DNA of 31,655 bases from the NCBI GenBank assembly GCA_934338765.1, contig CAKRHL010000006.1:1-31655 (forward strand), given 5' to 3'. Position 1 is the stretch's first letter; each line of letters opens with the position of its first letter. The notes beneath the pieces were generated by a model. The model was not told the DNA's origin. It worked only from the letters and a program-made list of their open reading frames with translations, and made no database searches. Below, piece by piece: positions 22,216 through 31,655 of the stretch. Position numbers and translations under genes: made by a program. The DNA comes from an uncultured Lachnospiraceae bacterium (GTDB lineage: Bacteria; Bacillota; Clostridia; Lachnospirales; Lachnospiraceae).

Positions 22216-24678
22216 TTATCCCTCCGCATAACGCAGCTTACGATGAAAGAAAAATACGGTTGCAAAAAGCAGCACTGCATTATAAAGGAAGTACGCAAGA
22301 ACTCCTGTCACACTATAATAAAACATCATGCTTTGGATAAAGGATATGCCTGCCTGACGAAGCACAAACATAATAAGCAAAGTGATCACTACTGCCGCCG
22401 CTGCATGAATCCCCATTTCCTCATAGGTGATCCTGCTAAGCTGTTTCTGTCTCATACCCATAAACCGAAGCACGCTGTAATCCTTCTTTTTGATCTTAAG
22501 AATTGAACGCACGATCAGGATCTGGAGAATTGCCAGTACAATCAGGATCATAACGGAAATGCCGATAACCTCCAGCCTCTTGTACACCTTTTCCCCCACA
22601 TATTTCGTAGCACCTACCTGATATGTACTGATCACATCATAACCTTTTTCCTTAAGTGCCCTGATCACCCGGTTTGTCTTACTGTAATTTGTAATATATA
22701 CACTTGCCTGAGTGGTTCCAATATCGTAGTAATCCCGCAGCTTCTGATAAACCTCCGGGCTTACCTCGATGAAATCTCCTCCCTGCCCGCTGAAATCTTT
22801 GGTATACTCAATGTCAATCGATACGCTGTTATCATCGTTATCCGAGGAATCTTCCAGACCGGCAGCCTTCAGATCCTGATCGATCTGCTCCTGCTGACTG
22901 CTGTTACTGTCACTCTCAGTATCCTCCTGTCCTATATGGAGAAGTCCGCTTCCCGGAAATGCCAGGTTCAGTTCATTGGGAATAAGTCCATAACCTGAAG
23001 AGGTTATTGCATAGTTTTTCGATATCCGCACCTGATTTTCTTTCAGATCGTCAGCAGCCAAAATGTAGGCCGGTTTCATAGTTCCGGAATACTTTTTTGT
23101 TAAAAAATCCCAATAATACTCTCCCCATACCACGAAATTGTCAATGCCATATGTCAGCATCTGGCAAAGCTCCGGATGAAAATATACCTGTCTGGTTTTG
23201 TCCTTTAATATTCCAACCACCTTCAGATCCTGATAACAGCTCTGTCCTTCCTTCCAGAGATTTTCCGAGGAAAAATAACACCGGATCGTACTGTTGAGCT
23301 TCTTTTTGTCTGTGGCATAAAGCACGATCTCATTTCGTTCCTCCGGCAGTCGGCCTGCGGACAGATCGTCCTTCGTGATCGCAGTAGAGGATTTCATAAA
23401 ATGCGTTTTGTCCAGCAGACGGATGCCCTGATCTCTTTCTGTATCCGACTCATCATTGTCATTTACAACTTCGATCTGATCATCCTGACTGCCGTATTTT
23501 ATTTCATAATCTTTATTTTTCTCAATGTAATAATTGACATCGTTTGCATAATCATATAAATCTACCTGTTCCACATACCTGACATCGGAGATCGCCGCCT
23601 GATCCTTCTCAGTCAGCACCTTGTCATCCGGATAACGTACTACCAGTCTGGTATCATTTTTCTGGAGATATGCTGCATCATCATATTTCTTTGTGATCCG
23701 GTCATCCGCGTAAACCAAAAGCTCTCCGATAAACAAAAAAGAAGCAACTGCCGTGATCAGAAAAAACGTAAAAAAGAGTCCTGCACGACCTTTTTGCATC
23801 TTAATATTTCTTAATGCAAAAAAATTTGCCATATGCTGTTTTTTCTTTTTTGTTTTTTCCACGCCACTGCCGTTTTCTTTAATCTTTTCTGTTTTTTCCC
23901 CTCTATCGCCGTCCTCTTTGATCTTTTCTGTGTCCTTAATTTCACATTTCGAGGGATTTTGGTGGTCTTTATCCACATTTTCCTCCCGTTTATTCACGGG
24001 AACATCTGTTACAACCTCGCCATCATGAAGACGGATCCGTCTGGTCACATACGGCTCCGCCTGATCATAGTTGTGAGTTACCATGATCACCAGTTTTTCG
24101 TGAGACAACCGTTCCAGAATCTCTACAATCTGCTCCCCCGTCTCGCTGTCCAGATTACCCGTGGGCTCATCTGCCACGATAATGTCCGTGTTCTTTGCCA
24201 GAGCTCTGGCAATGGAAAGTCTCTGCTTCTGCCCACTGGAAAGCTGGGACGCACGCTGCGCCGCCTGTTCCGTAAGGCCGACCTGCTCCAGATAGTCCAT
24301 TGCCTCTGTCTTTGATTCCACCGGATCCTTTCCCTGGATCACCAGTGCCGCCAGAATATTGTCCAGAGCAGTATAATGGTTGATCAGACTGTAATCCTGG
24401 AACACAAAACCGATCTTATCGCGTCGGTACTCCTCCCAATCCTGATCATCATACTGAAATGTCGGCTCACCGCGGAAATACATCTCTCCCTCATCAAAGG
24501 GGAGCATTCCACTGATCACATTTAAAAGAGTGGATTTACCTCCTCCACTCTCACCGGTGATCGCTACAAACTCTCCCATGGAAAACTCCAGATTGATCCT
24601 GCGGAGGGCCTGCGTTACAGATGTATCAGAATAATAATATTTACTGATATTCTGCAATTGTAATATCGTCTCTGCCAT
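22216..24678 (-). CDS. MacB-type ABC transporter, fused ATPase and permease, degenerate signature motif
   Basis: An 820-residue fusion. The ATPase (1-225) has Walker A GESGGGKST (42-50), Walker B IIVADEPT (166-173) and H-loop His202. Its ABC signature reads LSSGQ (146-150) instead of LSGGQ. A charged linker (about 228-282) contains a 13-residue tandem duplication. The permease follows, with TM1 at about 300-322, a long outside domain with an acidic insertion (about 590-640, rich in Asp, Ser and Gln) and three C-terminal TMs. AAGGAG lies 8 bases before the ATG. First of the three-gene set; no histidine kinase or response regulator is adjacent, unlike typical BceAB-type systems. Confidence 0.9.
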   Translation of the reverse strand: MAETILQLQNISKYYYSDTSVTQALRRINLEFSMGEFVAITGESGGGKSTLLNVISGMLPFDEGEMYFRGEPTFQYDDQDWEEYRRDKIGFVFQDYSLINHYTALDNILAALVIQGKDPVESKTEAMDYLEQVGLTEQAAQRASQLSSGQKQRLSIARALAKNTDIIVADEPTGNLDSETGEQIVEILERLSHEKLVIMVTHNYDQAEPYVTRRIRLHDGEVVTDVPVNKREENVDKDHQNPSKCEIKDTEKIKEDGDRGEKTEKIKENGSGVEKTKKKKQHMANFFALRNIKMQKGRAGLFFTFFLITAVASFLFIGELLVYADDRITKKYDDAAYLQKNDTRLVVRYPDDKVLTEKDQAAISDVRYVEQVDLYDYANDVNYYIEKNKDYEIKYGSQDDQIEVVNDNDESDTERDQGIRLLDKTHFMKSSTAITKDDLSAGRLPEERNEIVLYATDKKKLNSTIRCYFSSENLWKEGQSCYQDLKVVGILKDKTRQVYFHPELCQMLTYGIDNFVVWGEYYWDFLTKKYSGTMKPAYILAADDLKENQVRISKNYAITSSGYGLIPNELNLAFPGSGLLHIGQEDTESDSNSSQQEQIDQDLKAAGLEDSSDNDDNSVSIDIEYTKDFSGQGGDFIEVSPEVYQKLRDYYDIGTTQASVYITNYSKTNRVIRALKEKGYDVISTYQVGATKYVGEKVYKRLEVIGISVMILIVLAILQILIVRSILKIKKKDYSVLRFMGMRQKQLSRITYEEMGIHAAAAVVITLLIMFVLRQAGISFIQSMMFYYSVTGVLAYFLYNAVLLFATVFFFHRKLRYAEG
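23854..23931 (-). repeat. 39-bp tandem duplication in the ABC linker
   Basis: Two in-frame 39-bp copies encode residues 250-262 and 263-275, TEKIKEDGDRGEK and TEKIKENGSGVEK. They lengthen the Lys/Glu-rich linker between the ATPase and permease of the 820-residue transporter. The copies differ at several bases, so the duplication is not very recent. Confidence 0.85.
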
Positions 24679-24726
24679 TTATTGTTCTCCTTCCATTTAC
24701 TGAATTGTTTTTCTTTTTATCACAGT

Positions 24727-24748
24727 ACAGAAAATCCCCTATTTCTGT
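24727..24748. promoter_or_regulatory. Inverted repeat upstream of the ABC transporter set
   Basis: Perfect 7-bp arms ACAGAAA (24727-24733) and TTTCTGT (24742-24748), separated by 8 bases. It is centred about 59 bases upstream of the first ABC gene, where a promoter would be expected. The size and spacing suit an operator for a dimeric regulator, but no regulator gene is adjacent and no family is proposed. Confidence 0.4.
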
Positions 24749-24782
24749 TTTCTTTTATCCATCCTATCATAAAAAAAAACAA

Positions 24783-24824
24783 AAAAAATCACTGTAAATT
24801 TTATAAAATTTACAGTGATTTTTT
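24783..24824. terminator. Terminator of the ATP synthase operon (42-bp perfect palindrome)
   Basis: A perfect 21-bp inverted repeat with ATCACTGTAAATTTTA arms. On the minus strand it is followed by a long T-rich run, on the plus strand by T6 within the arm. It lies about 100 bases past the atpC stop and insulates the ATP synthase genes from the ABC transporter set. Confidence 0.9.
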
Positions 24825-24922
24825 CAGTTGCACGAATTATTAAATCAAAAATACACGAATTATTCCATCTTTTTGATTCATAGTTCTTTCTAATTCTTAC
24901 AAATTTCTTAAGATTTTTGATT

Positions 24923-25330
24923 TTAATGCTTTCCGGCAAGATCGATCCGGATCAAAGCTTTCTTTAATGCAAGCTCCGCACGAACCATGTCTACCTCTTT
25001 GGAACCGCTTGTGAGTCTGCGTTCCGCACGCTCCTTTGCCTTCCTGGCACGGTTGGCATCGATCTCATCCGGCCACTCGCAGGACTCTGCCAACACTGTG
25101 ACCTTGTCCTTCTGGATCTGCACGAAACCGTCATGAAGCGCAGCCTCTTTGACATTTCCATCGGTCTTGATCCGCAGCACACCCGGCTCCAGGATCGTCG
25201 TCAACGGAATGTGACCTGCCAGCACGCCGATCTCACCCTCTGTGGTCTTCATCTCTACCATATCCACAGCTTCATTAAAAAACACACGGGTCGGAGAGAT
25301 GATCTGCAAATTAAATGTTTTTTCAGCCAT
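24923..25330 (-). CDS. atpC: F-type ATP synthase epsilon subunit
   Basis: A 135-residue central-stalk subunit. The N-terminal beta sandwich (about 1-85) contains the family block TEGEIGVLAGHIPLTT, and the C-terminal helical hairpin (about 90-135) contains ANRARKAKERAERRL; it couples rotation to catalysis and can inhibit hydrolysis. GGAGGG lies 5 bases before the ATG, 11 bases after atpD. Last gene of the operon. Confidence 0.95.
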   Translation of the reverse strand: MAEKTFNLQIISPTRVFFNEAVDMVEMKTTEGEIGVLAGHIPLTTILEPGVLRIKTDGNVKEAALHDGFVQIQKDKVTVLAESCEWPDEIDANRARKAKERAERRLTSGSKEVDMVRAELALKKALIRIDLAGKH

Positions 25331-25341
25331 CTAAGCCCTCC

Positions 25342-26923
<1,582 letters not shown>

Positions 26924-27802
26924 TTACTGGATCGCCGAAGCACCGGCAATGATCTCTGTCAGCTCCTGTGTGATCGATGCCTGACGGGCACGGTTATAAC
27001 GCAGGGACAGATCACTGATCATATCCTCCGCATTGCTCGTCGCAGAATCCATCGCCTGCATGCGGGCACCATTCTCACTGGCATACGCCTCGGTCAGACC
27101 GCCAAAGATCAGACTGTTGATATACTTTGGCACAATGGCGTCCAGAGCTTCCTCCGCTGCCGGTTCATAATTCATCAGTGTGATACGCTCTAGCGGATCA
27201 GCCGCCTCCTCGCTCTCTGATGTAATATCATCCGCATCGATCGGCAGAAGCTTGACCATGGTCGGAATCTGTACCACGGTATTTTTAAATATGGTATACA
27301 CCAGATATATCTCCCCGATATTGCCCATGGTAAACTGGCTGAGGACATCTTTTCCCACGGCGATCGCATCGTCATACATTGGTCCGTTCATGGCTTCCGA
27401 ATAATCATTGACGATCTCATACCCCAAATGCTCCAATGCATCACGGCCTTTGGTTCCCACGGAAAAAATCTTGGTATTATCCGGGGTAAAACGATCATCC
27501 TTGGAGATCATTTTAACAATGTTGGAATTGTAACCACCTGCCAGACCACGGTTGGATGACACAACGATCACAGCCTTTTTGTCCGACTTTCCTTTCTGCA
27601 GGAAAGGATGAGACATCTGCCCGGACTTTGCGATCATCCCGGCTACCGTCTCATACATCGTATCAAAATACGGCTTGGACTCCTCGGCATTCTGCTTTGC
27701 CTTGGTCAGCTTAACCGAAGACACCAGCTTCATCGCCTTGGTGATCTGCTCCGTACTCTGTACGCTCTCCTTCCTCCGTTTAATATCTCTCATAGAGGCC
27801 AT
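26924..27802 (-). CDS. atpG: F-type ATP synthase gamma subunit
   Basis: The central rotor shaft, 292 residues. It has the conserved N-terminal helix MASMRDIKRRKESVQSTEQITKAM (about 1-24), the SSNRGLAGGYN block (about 82-92), and the C-terminal helix with MDSATSNAEDMI and RARQASITQELTEIIAGA. GGAGG lies 10 bases before the ATG; 53 bases downstream of atpA. Confidence 0.96.
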   Translation of the reverse strand: MASMRDIKRRKESVQSTEQITKAMKLVSSVKLTKAKQNAEESKPYFDTMYETVAGMIAKSGQMSHPFLQKGKSDKKAVIVVSSNRGLAGGYNSNIVKMISKDDRFTPDNTKIFSVGTKGRDALEHLGYEIVNDYSEAMNGPMYDDAIAVGKDVLSQFTMGNIGEIYLVYTIFKNTVVQIPTMVKLLPIDADDITSESEEAADPLERITLMNYEPAAEEALDAIVPKYINSLIFGGLTEAYASENGARMQAMDSATSNAEDMISDLSLRYNRARQASITQELTEIIAGASAIQ

Positions 27803-27855
27803 ATGATTTGTTCCTCCATTCTACTTTCTTTCTACGATACATCTGCGACCGCAGT

Positions 27856-29385
<1,530 letters not shown>

Positions 29386-29436
29386 CTATTTCAGCAAACG
29401 CAGAATGCTTTTGTTTCGTTCTGTGCATTTGCCTGT

Positions 29437-29988
29437 TTAATTCGATAACTGAATCTCCGACAAGGATTTCGCCATATTATTCAGCTTTGTTTTTATACTG
29501 CTGTCCACTACCCTGTCACCGATCTGGATCTTCATTCCTCCGATCAGTGCCGGATCGACGTCATACTTCATCACAAACGACTCATACTTTGTCGTCTCAA
29601 GCAGTCTCTTTTCAACAGCGTCCTTTTCCGCATCCTTCAAAGGTGCTGCCGATGTCACATGTGCTACGCCAATCTTTTTATATTCTCTGCACTCATCAAT
29701 AAAATAGGACAGGATATCATAAATTTCCTTAAATCTGCCCTTATCCTCAATGGTCAGAAAGAACCCCGTCAGCTCATCACTCACCCTGCCATGAAAAACT
29801 GTTTCCAGCACGGAGCACTTTTCCTCCACACTGATCTTTGGGTGACACATCAACTTTACGAAATCTTCATTGTCGTCTAACACCTGTATGACCGCTTCCA
29901 CTTCTTCCATCAGAGCATCCAGCTTGTTTTCCTCAACAGCCAGCTCAAAAAGAGCCTCGCCATAGGTTTTTGATACTAACTTAGCCAT
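29437..29988 (-). CDS. atpH: F-type ATP synthase delta subunit
   Basis: The peripheral stalk connector, 183 residues. The N-terminal helical domain (about 1-105) starts AKLVSKTYGEALFELA, and the C-terminal part contains the family's ending DPALIGGMKIQIGDRVVDSSIKTKLNNM. It overlaps the end of atpF by 13 bases, implying coupled translation. Confidence 0.94.
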   Translation of the reverse strand: MAKLVSKTYGEALFELAVEENKLDALMEEVEAVIQVLDDNEDFVKLMCHPKISVEEKCSVLETVFHGRVSDELTGFFLTIEDKGRFKEIYDILSYFIDECREYKKIGVAHVTSAAPLKDAEKDAVEKRLLETTKYESFVMKYDVDPALIGGMKIQIGDRVVDSSIKTKLNNMAKSLSEIQLSN

Positions 29989-30530
29989 GTCTCATCACCC
30001 ATCTCTTTTAAAGTGTCCTCGATCAACTGTGACTGTTTACCCTCGTCAAGAGAAACCTCGATGACCTTTCCGGCCATTGCCGCCGCAACAGAGATCATTT
30101 CCTGTTTCACTTCGTCCTTGACTTTATTCTTTTCCAGCTCTACCTCGCGGTTCGCACGTTCCAAGATGCGGTTTGCCTCCTCCTTCGCCTCACCTACGAT
30201 TGCTGTCTCTTTCTTCAGAGCCTTCTTTCTGGTCTCAGAAAGGATCTCCTCGGATTCCTTATCGACGTTTTTCAGCTTTTCATCGTACTCCTCTTTAAAC
30301 TGAATCGCGTCTGCTTTTTCCTTTGCCGCTGTCTCCATCTCCTGACGGATGGTCTCCTGACGCTTCTGCATCAGATTACGCGCCGGATCAAATAACAAAT
30401 ATGACAAAAACAGAAAAAGGAAAAACATAGCCAGAATGGTGATCAGACTATCAAAGATCAGCTGAGGATCCAGTCCGAAAATATAATCACCAAGCCCACT
30501 CTGTGCTAAAGCTACATTCATTACACTCAC
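29976..30530 (-). CDS. atpF: F-type ATP synthase b subunit
   Basis: The peripheral stalk, 184 residues: one N-terminal membrane helix (about 24-47), then a long charged coiled coil to the C-terminus. A GTG start at 30530 is preferred because AGGAGG lies 10 bases before it. The frame continues to a TTG at 30551, but that would place the ribosome site inside the gene. An ATG three codons later (30521) is the other option. Confidence 0.92.
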   Translation of the reverse strand: MSVMNVALAQSGLGDYIFGLDPQLIFDSLITILAMFFLFLFLSYLLFDPARNLMQKRQETIRQEMETAAKEKADAIQFKEEYDEKLKNVDKESEEILSETRKKALKKETAIVGEAKEEANRILERANREVELEKNKVKDEVKQEMISVAAAMAGKVIEVSLDEGKQSQLIEDTLKEMGDETWLS

Positions 30531-30568
30531 CTGTGTTCTGCCTCCTTTCAACAGTTTTTATCGCGAAA

Positions 30569-30850
<282 letters not shown>

Positions 30851-30866
30851 TTAAAATCCTTTTGAA

Positions 30867-31637
30867 TTACTCTGTTTCACCGATCGCATCCGCAACAAAG
30901 CACATGGTCAGCATACAGAATACATACGTCTGAATACATCCTGAGAAAACATCCAGATACGCATGAAGCGCCGCCGGCCATACCAGTGTCAGAACCTTTG
31001 GCAGCAAACCATAGAGCAGTCCCATCATAACCGTTCCCGATAAGATATTACCGAAGAGACGGAGAGACATTGAAATCGGCGTTGAAAACTCACTGATCAG
31101 GTTCATTGGGAAGAACAAAAAGATTGGTTCAAACAATCCCTTGATCTTGCCGAACTTCTGATACTTAAATCCATTAAACTGGATCATAAACCATGTGATC
31201 AGCGCCAGCGGAAACGTGACTCCGTAATCTGCGGTTGGTGCTCTAAGTCCTAAAAGCCCAGACAGGTTACAGACCAGAATGAATATAAAGAGTGCACTGA
31301 CATAGTTACGGAATTTCAAAGCATTTTTGCTGCCCATGGAACCCGCCACCATCTTGTCCAGCATCTCTACGATCAGCTCGATCGCATTCAAAAACGGTCC
31401 CGGTACTTCATTTGGATCTGCTTTCCGGATAGCACGGTTTGCAAATAACGCAAATACAAGGATCGCCAAAATAACGATGATCATAGATATATGCGTTGTC
31501 GTCAGATAGACATCCTGTCCCATAAACCGCAGCTTTGTATATCCGTGGATAAAGAAATCCACCTGTGCGCTGCTGTCGGCATAGACAGGCATTGCATTGC
31601 CCAGCCCCTGTGAAATGGCTAAGACCCTGATTCCCAC
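30867..31637 (-). CDS. atpB: F-type ATP synthase a subunit
   Basis: The stator channel subunit, 256 residues, with about five or six membrane helices. The essential Arg193 lies in SMSLRLFGN. The N-terminal part (about 1-45) is outside the family core. The start is a GTG at 31637 with AAGGTG about 5 bases upstream. It is the first visible gene of the operon (order a, c, b, delta, alpha, gamma, beta, epsilon). The operon promoter and any atpI lie outside the window. Confidence 0.94.
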   Translation of the reverse strand: MGIRVLAISQGLGNAMPVYADSSAQVDFFIHGYTKLRFMGQDVYLTTTHISMIIVILAILVFALFANRAIRKADPNEVPGPFLNAIELIVEMLDKMVAGSMGSKNALKFRNYVSALFIFILVCNLSGLLGLRAPTADYGVTFPLALITWFMIQFNGFKYQKFGKIKGLFEPIFLFFPMNLISEFSTPISMSLRLFGNILSGTVMMGLLYGLLPKVLTLVWPAALHAYLDVFSGCIQTYVFCMLTMCFVADAIGETE

Positions 31638-31655
31638 ATTCTCACCTTCCTTTTT

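Noticed and set aside
24739..24939. Short minus-strand frame of 66 codons downstream of atpC
   Set aside because: It runs through the perfect palindromic terminator and A/T tracts and has no ribosome site.

Overview
The window reads as chromosomal DNA of a Gram-positive anaerobe of the class Clostridia, most likely a Lachnospiraceae-type gut bacterium. The grounds are consensus sigma-A promoters, strong Shine-Dalgarno sites (AGGAGG, GGGAG), SH3b/NlpC wall hydrolase architecture, MacB-like ABC fusions and a complete F-type ATP synthase operon. The genus is not determined. No rRNA, tRNA, insertion sequence, prophage or CRISPR array was seen. Almost all genes are on the minus strand; only the first two complete genes and one ATPase gene are on the plus strand.

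Layout. (1) 1-1611, plus strand: the tail of a membrane protein, phosphatidylserine decarboxylase and a PAP2-like membrane protein, i.e. a phospholipid-head-group cluster, closed by a terminator shared with convergent metG (1687-3666). (2) 3776-6710: an NAD salvage locus, nrtR-pncA-pncB. A perfect-hexamer promoter and two matching palindromes upstream of nrtR point to autoregulation. (3) 6829-7012: eight exactly 23-bp tandem units lying between the nrtR promoter and a candidate promoter of a divergent AAA/DUF4143 ATPase. (4) 8516-12237: L-lactate dehydrogenase, a small zinc-ribbon protein, an Lrp/AsnC regulator and a secreted SH3b-NlpC/P60 wall hydrolase with a candidate WalR box. (5) 12590-15704: a likely co-transcribed set of a DUF975 membrane protein with a tyrosine-pentad tail, a Cache-HAMP-GGDEF protein and a lipoprotein solute-binding protein whose two halves are in swapped order. 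(6) 15979-18099: a membrane-anchored GH5 glycosidase and a tRNA-dihydrouridine synthase. (7) 18196-24678: three tightly spaced MacB-type ABC transporter genes, two with ATPase fused to permease and one permease-only paralogue between them. (8) 24923-31637: the ATP synthase genes atpBEFHAGDC, whose c subunit carries the residues associated with Na+ coupling.

Working together: pncA and pncB convert nicotinamide to nicotinate mononucleotide under likely NrtR control. Ldh regenerates NAD+ during fermentation. The circularly permuted binding lipoprotein may be the ligand sensor for the adjacent diguanylate cyclase. The ATP synthase may use or build a sodium gradient. The most novel-looking items are the circularly permuted solute-binding protein with its GGDEF partner, the FUS-like Tyr-pentad tail on the DUF975 protein, and the 23-bp repeat array. 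All function calls come from reading motifs; no database search was run.
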